From Paenibacillus whitsoniae (GTDB lineage: Bacteria; Bacillota; Bacilli; Paenibacillales; NBRC-103111), in the NCBI RefSeq assembly GCF_003955665.1, contig NZ_RXHU01000027.1, positions 62,001-126,000 of the forward strand: a stretch of 64,000 nt of DNA, read 5' to 3'. Each line of letters opens with the position of its first letter. Position 1 is the first letter of the stretch. Under the pieces are notes generated by a model. That model was not told where the DNA came from, searched no databases, and was given only the letters and a program-made list of their open reading frames with translations. Shown in pieces: positions 7,997 through 17,866 of the stretch. The translations under genes and the position numbers were made by a program.

Positions 7997-9067
7997 ATGG
8001 CCATCGATTTGCTGTCCCGTCCTGCCGCACCTGCGCCCAATACAGCCGTTTTTATGCCTGAGCTCGTATACTTCGAGCCGGATGCGCTCCTTTACCCCAA
8101 GGGCGAGCAAATCCTTGCTTGGGCCAAAAAACAAGGTCTCGACATTCATATGACAACGTCGCATAATCAAATTCGCGATTTGCCCGGCGAATCCGAACTG
8201 GAGAAATACCGGATCGCCAAGCGCACGCTCGTCGTCGGCATTCGCAAGACGTTAAAATTCGAAACGTCCAAGCCATCTGCCGAATATGCCATTCCCATCG
8301 CAACGGGCTGCATGGGGCATTGCCACTACTGCTATTTGCAGACGACCATGGGGGCAAAACCTTACATTCGCGTCTATGTGAACATGAACGACATCTTACA
8401 TGCTGCACAAGGCTATATCGACGAGCGGGCACCGGAAATTACCCGTTTTGAAGCGGCCTGTACGTCCGATCCGGTAGGTTTGGAGCATATTTCAGGCTCC
8501 CTGAAGCAGGTCATTGAATTTATGGGCCAGCAGGAGTATGGGCGGCTGCGGTTTGTGACCAAGTACCACCACGTCGAGCCTCTTCTTGACGCCAAACATA
8601 ACAAGCGTACGAGGTTCCGTTTCAGCGTGAATGCCGACTATGTGATCCGAAATTTTGAACCCGGCACATCCAAGTTTCATGAACGTATTGAAGCCGCAGG
8701 CAAAGTGGCTAAAGCGGGCTATCCGCTCGGGTTTATCATTGCTCCGATTATTTGGCACGAAGGCTGGGAAGACGGCTACGCGGCGCTTATGGAGAAGCTA
8801 TATCAAGCTCTTCCGCCAGAAGCGACAGAAGACCTGACGTTTGAAATGATTCAGCACCGTTTTACGAAAACGGCAAAAAACATTATTGCGCAGCGCTATC
8901 CGAAAACGAAATTGGAAATGGATGAAGAAAAGCGGAAATACAAGTGGGGGAAGTACGGAAGAGGCAAATACGTCTACCCGGACGAGCAGGCCACGGCGTT
9001 AAGGGAATTTATCACAGAGCGTATCTTCGATAAATTCCCTCAAGCGAAAATTGAATATTTTACGTAG
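7997..9067 (+). CDS. splB: spore photoproduct lyase (radical SAM)
   Basis: Repairs the spore photoproduct, a UV-induced thymine dimer specific to spores, during germination. The radical SAM cluster motif is C105-M-G-H-C109-H-Y-C112. Cys155 in EAACTSDPVG corresponds, by recall of the family, to the hydrogen-donating Cys141 of B. subtilis SplB. Length is 356 residues (342 in B. subtilis). AAGGAG lies eight bases before the ATG. Unlike B. subtilis there is no splA upstream; the gene stands alone, divergent from mntR. Expression in the forespore is expected, but I could not identify a clear sigma-G site. Confidence 0.95.
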   Translation: MAIDLLSRPAAPAPNTAVFMPELVYFEPDALLYPKGEQILAWAKKQGLDIHMTTSHNQIRDLPGESELEKYRIAKRTLVVGIRKTLKFETSKPSAEYAIPIATGCMGHCHYCYLQTTMGAKPYIRVYVNMNDILHAAQGYIDERAPEITRFEAACTSDPVGLEHISGSLKQVIEFMGQQEYGRLRFVTKYHHVEPLLDAKHNKRTRFRFSVNADYVIRNFEPGTSKFHERIEAAGKVAKAGYPLGFIIAPIIWHEGWEDGYAALMEKLYQALPPEATEDLTFEMIQHRFTKTAKNIIAQRYPKTKLEMDEEKRKYKWGKYGRGKYVYPDEQATALREFITERIFDKFPQAKIEYFT

Positions 9068-9077
9068 CCTCGTGCCG

Positions 9078-9791
9078 TTAAAACTTTAAAAAGTCGGGGG
9101 TAATCGTGTTCAGCCACAAGGTGATTTGCGTCATTTTGCCGGTATACAGCAGGATGGCGATGACAATCATGAGGCCCCCGCCGATTTTCATAATCAAGCT
9201 TGAATAACGCAAAATCCATTTCGTGGAACCGATGAAAAAGGAGAGCACGAAGAACGGAATCGCGAAGCCGAGCGAGTACGCGGTCGTGAGCTGCGCCCAA
9301 GTACCCGGCTCTGTTGCTGCAAGCGCGAGAATGGCTGACAGAATCGGGCCTACGCACGGCGACCAGCCTGCTGCAAAGCCCATACCGACGAAGACGGAGC
9401 CCACGTATCCGGCAGGACGAAATTTAATGCTAAACTTACGTTCTTTCATCAGCCATTGCGGTTGAAAGATGCCGAGCAGGAACAGCCCCATGACAAAAAT
9501 CAAGAGCGCTGCAATTTGTCTTAACAAATCGCGATAATCGATAAAAAAATTGCCGATAAAGCCTGCGGTTAGCCCAAGCGCGAAGAAAATAATCGAAAAG
9601 CCTACGATAAAGCTGAGCGTATGGAGCATCGTTTGCGTTCGGGCCTGCCTGGAGGTTTTACCCGATTTCAGCTCACTGACCGAAATGCCCGTTATGTAAG
9701 AAAGAAATGAAGGGTACAGCGGCAAACAGCAAGGCGAGATGAACGAAGCGATTCCCGCCCATAAAGCAATCCACATGTTTACGGAATCCAT
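9078..9791 (-). CDS. ccdA: cytochrome c biogenesis / thiol-redox membrane protein CcdA
   Basis: Membrane protein that carries reducing equivalents from cytoplasmic thioredoxin to extracytoplasmic thiol proteins. Six hydrophobic segments fit the family, and the paired cysteine motifs are FISPCCLPLYPSFLSYI in helix 1 and AGWSPCVGPILSAIL in helix 4. Length 237 residues. The start lies one base after the znuB stop, so it appears to be the last gene of the zinc uptake operon, an unusual partner. It may serve haem maturation, or keep surface thiols of metal-binding proteins reduced; the second idea is inference. Confidence 0.9.
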   Translation of the reverse strand: MDSVNMWIALWAGIASFISPCCLPLYPSFLSYITGISVSELKSGKTSRQARTQTMLHTLSFIVGFSIIFFALGLTAGFIGNFFIDYRDLLRQIAALLIFVMGLFLLGIFQPQWLMKERKFSIKFRPAGYVGSVFVGMGFAAGWSPCVGPILSAILALAATEPGTWAQLTTAYSLGFAIPFFVLSFFIGSTKWILRYSSLIMKIGGGLMIVIAILLYTGKMTQITLWLNTITPDFLKF

Positions 9792-9792
9792 G

Positions 9793-10593
9793 TTATCTAC
9801 TCAATCCCCGTTTTAGTATAATGCCGAACAAAATCACGATGAGGCTGAGTACAACCGTCCCTCCGGGGGCCAAATCCCAAATGCCCGCAATCACTAATCC
9901 TGCAATAACAGCAACCTCTGAGAACAGAATTGCCAGAAAAACAGAATGCTTGAAGCTGCGCGCAATGAGCAGGCTGCAAGCGACGGGAATCGTCAGCAGC
10001 GAAGAGACAAGCAGTGCTCCCACAATCTTGATCGCGACGGAAATTACGAGCGCCGTCAGCATTGTAATCATCATATTATAAAATTTGAGTGGAAGTCCAC
10101 TTACGCTCGCCGCGTCCTCATCGAAGAACATGAGGAAAAACTCTTTGAAATGAAGCACAATCACGCCCACCACGAGCAGACAGACGATCAAAACAACCCA
10201 TAGATCGCCGTAATCAAGCGTATAAATACTCCCGAACAGATAGCTCATGACGTTCATATTGAAGCCTTTGCCGAGCGTAAACAACAGCGTGGCGAGCGCA
10301 ACGCCGCCCGACATAATAATCGCAATAGAAAGCTCTGCATACGTCTTATAGGCTTTGCGCAGGCGTTCAATCGCAAATGACGCAAGCAGGGCGAATACGA
10401 GCCCAACCCCTACCGGGTACACGTTGATCAGAAAGCCTAATGCGACCCCGGCAATGGAAACATGCGCAAGCGTATCCCCGATCATGGACAAACGTCGTAG
10501 AACCAGGAATACGCCCATCAGAGGCGCTGTTAAGCCGATTAGAATGCCGCCTATCAAGGCCCGCTGAAAAAAATACTCTGTAAAAATATCCAA
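9793..10593 (-). CDS. znuB: zinc ABC transporter permease
   Basis: Membrane subunit of a zinc importer of the ABC-3 family (AdcB/ZnuB). The 266 residues contain about eight hydrophobic segments, with the typical GVFLVLRRLSMIGDTLAHVSIAGVALG stretch, in part, near residues 25-50. The start is TTG, with AAGGAGCGG upstream at proper spacing; the gap to znuC is 12 bases. A Mn transporter permease would look alike; zinc is preferred because of the Zur-like operator and the ZnuA type. Confidence 0.9.
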   Translation of the reverse strand: MDIFTEYFFQRALIGGILIGLTAPLMGVFLVLRRLSMIGDTLAHVSIAGVALGFLINVYPVGVGLVFALLASFAIERLRKAYKTYAELSIAIIMSGGVALATLLFTLGKGFNMNVMSYLFGSIYTLDYGDLWVVLIVCLLVVGVIVLHFKEFFLMFFDEDAASVSGLPLKFYNMMITMLTALVISVAIKIVGALLVSSLLTIPVACSLLIARSFKHSVFLAILFSEVAVIAGLVIAGIWDLAPGGTVVLSLIVILFGIILKRGLSR

Positions 10594-10605
10594 AACGCCC
10601 GCTCC

Positions 10606-11385
10606 TTATTGAACCCCGATCATTTCTCGGATTTGATCCAGCGAGTGCGTTAAATTCGTCTCGCGGCAATCCTCGGGATCGTGAGTATGCTTGACATAGA
10701 ACTTGATACCTCCGCTAACCTGCTTCGGTTCTGTACCCAAATATGATTGCATCATATCCATGTCATGGGAAACCATAATAAATGTCATATGGTGATGCTG
10801 ATGCATATGGCGAATCATACGGAAGAAACCGGCTTGCGTCTCGGCATCGATGCCGACAGTCGGCTCATCCAGAATGAGCAGTTCAGGATTGTTCACAATC
10901 GCCCTGGCGAGAAACGCCCGCTGCTGTTGGCCGCCGGACAGCTGGCCAATGCGACGCTCCGCCAGGTCTTCGATGCGCATCGCCAGCATCGCGTCTTCCG
11001 CTTTTTGCTGCTCAGCTTTCGTGAGCCTGCGGTAGATTCGCTTTTTGGAGTACATACCGGAAAGTACGACCTCTCTTACCGTTGCAGGAAACAGCGGATT
11101 AAATGCATTTTTTTGCGGGACGTAGCCGATTCTCTCCCAGTCCTTGAAGGAAGAGAGAGGCTTATCGAATAGCCGAATCTCCCCACTCGTCGGCTTCAGC
11201 AGCCCGACCAGCATTTTCAGCAGCGTCGTCTTGCCAGCGCCGTTCGATCCGATCACGCCGACAAAATCACGCTCCAACACGTTAAACGCGAGGCGATCAA
11301 TAATCTTTTTATGATCGTAGGCAAAAGATACTTCATCCAGCGTCACAATACTTTGATGGCAAATTAAACTACCGTCTGCTTCCAT
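10606..11385 (-). CDS. znuC: zinc ABC transporter ATP-binding protein
   Basis: ATPase of the zinc importer. Walker A is GSNGAGKTT, the signature is GQLSGGQQQRAFLARA, Walker B is LLILDEPTVGID, and the H-loop is MVSHDMD. About 259 residues starting at ATG 11385, which is nine bases from AAAGGAG; an ATG three codons earlier lies directly on that site. A C-terminal tail after residue 215 carries a few His and Cys residues (HTHDPEDC) and might sense metal, though that is speculation. Operon order znuA-znuC-znuB-ccdA. Confidence 0.94.
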   Translation of the reverse strand: MEADGSLICHQSIVTLDEVSFAYDHKKIIDRLAFNVLERDFVGVIGSNGAGKTTLLKMLVGLLKPTSGEIRLFDKPLSSFKDWERIGYVPQKNAFNPLFPATVREVVLSGMYSKKRIYRRLTKAEQQKAEDAMLAMRIEDLAERRIGQLSGGQQQRAFLARAIVNNPELLILDEPTVGIDAETQAGFFRMIRHMHQHHHMTFIMVSHDMDMMQSYLGTEPKQVSGGIKFYVKHTHDPEDCRETNLTHSLDQIREMIGVQ

Positions 11386-11399
11386 CGTCTCCATCTCCT

Positions 11400-12314
11400 T
11401 TATTGCAATGCCGTTACGAGATTTTTCAAGTTTTTATCCATAATGGAAATATACGTTTCACCGGCTTCTAACTGCTCATCGGTCAGACCCTCGAGTGGAT
11501 TCAAGACGAGCGTTTGCGCCCCTGCATCCTTCGCAAGCGTCTTGGCCAGTTTATCGGAGACAAGCTCCTCAAAGAAAATATATTTCAGTCCATGTTCTTT
11601 AATGAATGTATTCATTTGCTTCAAATCCTGCGCAGTCGGTTCCGCATCCGGCGTCAGTCCCATTAGCGACATTTGTGTCAACCCGTAATCCCTGCAAAGA
11701 TAAGCAAAAGCATGGTGAGAAACAGCAATCTCTTTTTTGCTCGTTTTGGCCAATTCTGTTTTATAGCGCGTATCTAGGGCTGTTAACGCTTCTGCATATT
11801 TTTGATAGTTTTGCTCATAGGCATCTTTGTGTGTCGGATCGACCGCAATTAAAGCCTTCTTAATATTATTAGCCATTTGTTTCGCATTTAACGGACTAAG
11901 CCATGCGTGCGGATCAAATTGTTCCTTATTTTCATCTGTTTTCAGCAGATTTGCCCCTTGGCTGGCTTCAACAACCTTCACCTTCGCCTCCGCAGACAGG
12001 CTATCGAGAAAATCGCCTACCCATCCCTCAAATCCGGCACCTTGATAGACGAACACTTGCGCATCCGTCAAATTTTTAATATCACGGCTTTTGGGCGACC
12101 AATCATGCGGCTCAACTCCCGCCGGAACGAGGTTAATCACATTCACATAATCCCCGCCAATCTGCTTTGTAAAGTCATAGAGCGGATAAAATGAAGTTAC
12201 CACATTCACCTTTCCCTCCACTAGCTTTGCCTTGGGACTCCCGCAGGCCGCAAGACTGGCAAGTAGAAAGACTGCAAGGCATATATATATCAGTCGTTGT
12301 CCGATCACTTTCAT
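11400..12314 (-). CDS. znuA: zinc-binding lipoprotein of ABC transporter
   Basis: Cluster A-I metal-binding protein anchored outside the membrane. A lipoprotein signal ends in LASLAAC, acylated at about Cys24. Metal ligands expected for the family are His in GVEPHDWSPK, His in DPHAWLSP and His in AVSHHAFAYL, with an acidic residue near the C-terminus. The His-rich loop of Gram-negative ZnuA is absent; the loop here is short (LLKTDENKEQFDPH). 304 residues from ATG 12314, with GGTGGGGG upstream. First gene of the operon behind a consensus promoter and palindrome. Confidence 0.92.
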   Translation of the reverse strand: MKVIGQRLIYICLAVFLLASLAACGSPKAKLVEGKVNVVTSFYPLYDFTKQIGGDYVNVINLVPAGVEPHDWSPKSRDIKNLTDAQVFVYQGAGFEGWVGDFLDSLSAEAKVKVVEASQGANLLKTDENKEQFDPHAWLSPLNAKQMANNIKKALIAVDPTHKDAYEQNYQKYAEALTALDTRYKTELAKTSKKEIAVSHHAFAYLCRDYGLTQMSLMGLTPDAEPTAQDLKQMNTFIKEHGLKYIFFEELVSDKLAKTLAKDAGAQTLVLNPLEGLTDEQLEAGETYISIMDKNLKNLVTALQ

Positions 12315-12336
12315 TCGATTTGCCCCCACCGATCTT

Positions 12337-12394
12337 ATTCGTAATTTTTTTTAATAACGAATTTGATTATACGAATCCCTCTTCAGTAAGTCAA
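12337..12394 (-). promoter_or_regulatory. znuA promoter with candidate Zur operator
   Basis: On the minus strand TTGACT (12394-12389) and TATAAT (12371-12366) are 17 bases apart, a near-consensus sigma-A promoter. A 26-bp inverted repeat at 12337-12362, arms ATTCGTAATT and AATAACGAAT with one mismatch, covers the expected start point near 12359. A third ACGAAT half-site is at 12371-12376. The half-sites resemble the TCGTAAT core of Bacillus Zur boxes, although the spacing is wider than the usual 7-1-7 form. Repression by Zur under zinc sufficiency is inferred. Confidence 0.65.
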
Positions 12395-12410
12395 TACGTG
12401 AAATCCGCAA

Positions 12411-12446
12411 AATAAAAGGCCCGCTGCGAAAGTTCACAGCCTGGCC
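12411..12446 (-). terminator. probable terminator after lipoprotein gene
   Basis: GGCC-GCTG and CAGC-GGCC segments can pair with a small internal loop; TTTTATTTT follows on the minus strand. Located 12 bases past the stop at 12458. Confidence 0.5.
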
Positions 12447-12457
12447 ATTAAATAATA

Positions 12458-12847
12458 TCAATTGTCGGAATAGCTTTCATCCTCCGAATCTTTTTTGGTA
12501 GTATCGTCTGAAGAACTGGATGAGGTGTCCTTGGATTTATCGTTCGATTGATTACTGGATTTGCTGCTTTGTTCTTTCAGCTTTTTATACCGTTCCTCCG
12601 TCTGCTTAGCCATATTTGCCTGTTGATCCAGCCTATATTTCAATATTTCATGGTACATATCATATTGCTTCTTGAGTTCCTGATTGATGATACTCTGATC
12701 CCCAGTGCTCTGCGCTTTCGTCTGCTGCTCCTTTTGCTTTGCAGCTTCTTCATCTTGTTTGGCTTTGCCCCCAAACAAGGAACAAGCGGATAAAACCATG
12801 ACCAATACCCCTACCACCGCAAATTTGCCTGCACGATATATTAGCAT
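12458..12847 (-). CDS. small lipoprotein, charged and Ser-rich
   Basis: A 129-residue secreted lipoprotein. The signal peptide runs to a lipobox VLSAC, giving Cys21 or so at the mature N-terminus. The rest is highly charged: a KQDEEAAKQKEQQTK stretch, a likely coiled coil at residues 50-90 (QELKKQYDMYHEILKYRLDQ) and a low-complexity tail of Ser, Asp and Lys. GGAGTGAG precedes the ATG at 12847. I do not recognise a family. It follows metG but is separated from it by a strong terminator, so it should have its own promoter. Confidence 0.7.
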   Translation of the reverse strand: MLIYRAGKFAVVGVLVMVLSACSLFGGKAKQDEEAAKQKEQQTKAQSTGDQSIINQELKKQYDMYHEILKYRLDQQANMAKQTEERYKKLKEQSSKSSNQSNDKSKDTSSSSSDDTTKKDSEDESYSDN

Positions 12848-12891
12848 TGTTCTCACTCCGTGTTCCGTTTTCCTTAGCATGTCCGGGAACG

Positions 12892-12929
12892 CAAAAGCCC
12901 TCTCCCTGTAAATCATGGGAGAGGGCTTT
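12892..12929 (-). terminator. terminator after metG
   Basis: Perfect 13-base arms AAAGCCCTCTCCC and GGGAGAGGGCTTT around a 10-base loop. On the minus strand the stem ends in CTTTTGCG. It lies five bases past the metG stop. Confidence 0.85.
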
Positions 12930-12933
12930 GCCG

Positions 12934-15215
<2,282 letters not shown>

Positions 15216-15255
15216 TACTTATCCGTTCATCGAAGCAAAATATCGTATTAAGCAC

Positions 15256-15285
15256 AATATATCGAAAAGCATCCCCGCATGTCAA
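15256..15285 (-). promoter_or_regulatory. metG promoter
   Basis: TTGACA (15285-15280) and TATATT (15261-15256) with an 18-base spacer, about 40 bases upstream of the T-box leader. Confidence 0.6.
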
Positions 15286-15369
15286 GCGGGCGAGTGCCTC
15301 AGCTAGCACAAGGCTCTAGTAATGTAATACTTTAGCGAACGCGATGCTTCTGTCCTAAGCTCGCCTCGT

Positions 15370-15594
15370 CTAGCTGGAATGACGCGGCGGCACATGGTCT
15401 ACGCCGCCAGGGTGAAAAGGATGGCATTTACAGATGCGTTTTACCGCAAGATACGTCCCTTTTGCAGCGCCGTGCACTTCAATGGCTTCCAAAGCATATT
15501 GCGAACAGGTCGGATAAAAACGGCAAGTCGGCGGCTTAAGCGGCGAAATAAACTTCCGATAAAAATGAATCGGAACCTGGAGTACCTTCTTCAT
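15370..15594 (-). CDS. yidD: membrane protein insertion efficiency factor YidD
   Basis: A 74-residue amphipathic protein that helps YidC insert membrane proteins. The family core [23 protein letters not shown] is present in full, with its three cysteines, followed by [13 protein letters not shown]. The start ATG at 15594 has GAGAGGGG upstream; the longer open frame is not needed. In many bacteria yidD lies with rnpA-yidC near the origin; here it stands apart, which is common in Paenibacilli. Confidence 0.93.
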   Translation of the reverse strand: MKKVLQVPIHFYRKFISPLKPPTCRFYPTCSQYALEAIEVHGAAKGTYLAVKRICKCHPFHPGGVDHVPPRHSS

Positions 15595-15680
15595 GGTACA
15601 GCCCCTCTCGGTAATCAAAGTAAACCTTGATTCCCTCATCATGCCTTAAAACCCAAACCCTCGTCAAATCATGCCCAAGT

Positions 15681-16451
15681 TCAGCCCAATTGATAGCACT
15701 TAAAAAAGGTCGTATACAAATAAACCGAAACCATCTTCCTCACGATATCCCACATAATTGCCGTATTTGTCGTAGTTGCCGCAGATGAAGCTGTTCGCTG
15801 GGAATTTCGAGGATCCAACTTTTCCGCAATTTGCGACGCTCTACTTCTTCCTTTAACTATTCTTCCTCTTTCCCCCTGAAATTCAAGATAAAAGCGTTGA
15901 TAGACACGTCTAGAAATCGCATAGATCGTAGACAACGACTTGCTTTTTGCAACAACATTCTGAACTATTTCTTGCGCATCGCAGACTGCCTTTTGTAAAT
16001 CAGTACTTTCAAATGCTTGGCTGCTTTCGGTGGTTGGGGACACTTTTTTATTTTTAAGCTGTTTGAAAGCTTCGAGTCTATTAAATTCTATTTGAAAAGC
16101 ATAACAAATTTTTTGCATCAAGAGCTTAGCGCTTCTGTAATTGATACGAAGTAAGATGGCAAGAGAGTATGCGGAGGCATCGTTGCCGTTTTGAAACAAA
16201 AACTGGATGGCACGAAACCAGGTGAGCAGCGGCAGCTTTGATTTGTGCATAACTGTACCTGCAGTGATCGACACTTGCATCCGGCATGCTTTGCACTCCA
16301 AAAGCGTTCGAGATCGGATTTGAAATGCTTCGTCATGATCGCAGCGCGGACAATGATATCCATTCGCCCACCGGATTTGAAATAGAAAATCTTCACAATC
16401 CTTTTCCGTCTGCCAAGATGTTATGTCCTGCGCAATTGCTTGAAGAAGCAT
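15681..16451 (-). CDS. transposase-type zinc-ribbon protein lacking a visible DDE core
   Basis: A 256-residue protein. Residues 14-110 look like the N-terminal zinc ribbon of IS1595/ISXO2 transposases: DCEDFLFQIRWANGYHCPRC, then a CKAC pair, then GTVMHKSKLPLLTWFRAI. The second half is unlike a transposase: no DDE catalytic domain is recognisable and it ends in a basic stretch. GAGGTGAG precedes the ATG at 16451. It is more AT-rich than its neighbours. I see no flanking inverted repeats. It may be the decayed remnant of an insertion sequence whose frame ran into new sequence, or a protein that kept only the DNA-reading half. Confidence 0.6.
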   Translation of the reverse strand: MLLQAIAQDITSWQTEKDCEDFLFQIRWANGYHCPRCDHDEAFQIRSRTLLECKACRMQVSITAGTVMHKSKLPLLTWFRAIQFLFQNGNDASAYSLAILLRINYRSAKLLMQKICYAFQIEFNRLEAFKQLKNKKVSPTTESSQAFESTDLQKAVCDAQEIVQNVVAKSKSLSTIYAISRRVYQRFYLEFQGERGRIVKGRSRASQIAEKLDPRNSQRTASSAATTTNTAIMWDIVRKMVSVYLYTTFFKCYQLG

Positions 16452-17215
16452 GTGCTCACCTCGCCTACTTTTTCTCACTTAAGATGATTTTACCAAACAT
16501 ACGTTCTTGTGTAAACGGAAAATTAGCTAATTGTTAAATTTCACCTGGGCGAGGAGTGATATATTTGCTTTTCCCGAATTCTGAGATAACTACAAGACAA
16601 CTAACGACTGCACCTTCAATAATTCTCGATCCTACAGTGAAAAGAGCGATCAAAGAAGAAATGGTGACTAAGCGGCGCCAGAGCTCTGTGCGGATAACAG
16701 CTGCCAGTACGATCTGCAGATAGGGTAAGATGTTCGAGACCGAGAAACACTCTCCACCTAAAACTGCCAGGTACTATTAAGTAGGATTGAAAAGTACAAG
16801 CTGACTCTAATTGCTATCGTGCCGGTCTGGAAACAAAACATGCCTGGCAGTTCAACTAATACAACTTGTAGATACCGAAGAAATCGCAATACGCAGATAT
16901 ACGTCTCTCGAGAAGCTGCAAGATTTTATCCGCTAACCTCCAACGAAGAACGTTACGAATTGCCGCTATTTGCTGTGAATCCCCCTACCCGACTATACCG
17001 ACTTGCAGATACCACAGAATTTGCTTATTGGCATAATACAGCCCTTTGAAGGTACTGTTGAGGTTCCTCCACTTTCCGTGCGGATCGTCAAAATAGCTAG
17101 CGTGACAATTAGATCTAATGGGTTATAATGAGTGATGGCGAGTATGTTGGCCGGAACAAGTCTGAACGGTTCAGCCATGCGGGCTGCACATGATTAAATA
17201 GGAGATGTGATAGGC
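16452..17215. other. intergenic stretch with short dispersed motifs
   Basis: No convincing gene; short open frames here have no ribosome site or family resemblance. A degenerate motif, approximately ATTCTGAGATAACTACAAG, is at 16579, and inverted versions (CTTGTAGATACCGAAG near 16866; CTTGCAGATACCACAGAAT near 17002) follow. The same motif recurs in the array at 42.1-42.35 kb. Short CTGCCAG repeats also occur. The stretch looks like decayed mobile or repeat DNA next to the transposase-like gene. Confidence 0.5.
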
Positions 17216-17851
17216 ATGTTGATTGAGATTTTTCAAGATGTGGTATGTCCTTGGTGCCGGATCGGCAAGAAAAATTTGATGGATGCGCTTGAACAGTTTA
17301 CGGATGAACCAGTTGAGGTGCGTTACCGGGCGTTTCAGCTTGATCCGAGCACGCCGCCTGAAGGGGTGCCTTTTCAGGAGATGATGCGCACGAAGTTCCG
17401 CGCAGGTCAGGAGCAGTTGGACGGAATGTTTCAACAGGTTACACAAGCCGGTAGAGCGGCGGGTCTTCATTTTGATTTTGCCAAGGTAGGATTTATGCCG
17501 AATACGTTAATGGCGCATCAGCTTATTGCCATCGCTCCGCAAGACATTAAACGCGAGTTGGTTGATGCTCTGTTTAAGGCCAACTTTGAAGATGGCCGGG
17601 ATGTTGGGAATATCGACGTCCTGCTCGACACGGCAGCTTCTTTGGGGATGGAACGCGAAGCGACCGCCGCTAGATTAGATGCGAAGGCTGGACTTGAAGA
17701 GGTCGAGGACGATCTTGATTTTGCCCGTCAGGCTGGGGTTACCGGTGTTCCCTTTTTCGTCATTAACCAAAAATATGCTCTGACCGGCGCGCAGCCGACG
17801 AACACGTTTCTGCAAGCACTGAAGCAAATCAGAGCAGAGCAAGAAGCCTAG
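17216..17851 (+). CDS. DsbA family oxidoreductase (FrnE-like)
   Basis: Thioredoxin-fold protein of 211 residues with the active-site motif Cys11-Pro-Trp-Cys14. The inserted helical domain spans about residues 60-150, and the cis-Pro motif GVTGVPFFVINQKYALTGAQ follows. No signal peptide, so it acts in the cytoplasm, like the FrnE or 2-hydroxychromene isomerase-like group rather than exported DsbA. The ATG at 17216 lies 11 bases from GGAG; a GTG at 17207 is too close to that site. The next gene starts 15 bases later, so the two may be cotranscribed. Confidence 0.88.
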   Translation: MLIEIFQDVVCPWCRIGKKNLMDALEQFTDEPVEVRYRAFQLDPSTPPEGVPFQEMMRTKFRAGQEQLDGMFQQVTQAGRAAGLHFDFAKVGFMPNTLMAHQLIAIAPQDIKRELVDALFKANFEDGRDVGNIDVLLDTAASLGMEREATAARLDAKAGLEEVEDDLDFARQAGVTGVPFFVINQKYALTGAQPTNTFLQALKQIRAEQEA

Positions 17852-17866
17852 ACAGGAGTTATCTTC

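Noticed and set aside
16819-17049. 76-codon open frame in the 16.5-17.2 kb gap
   Set aside because: No ribosome site and no protein-like composition; it spans the dispersed repeat motifs.
15681-17215. Intact insertion sequence
   Set aside because: No terminal inverted repeats or target duplications were found around the transposase-like gene, and no catalytic domain is visible.
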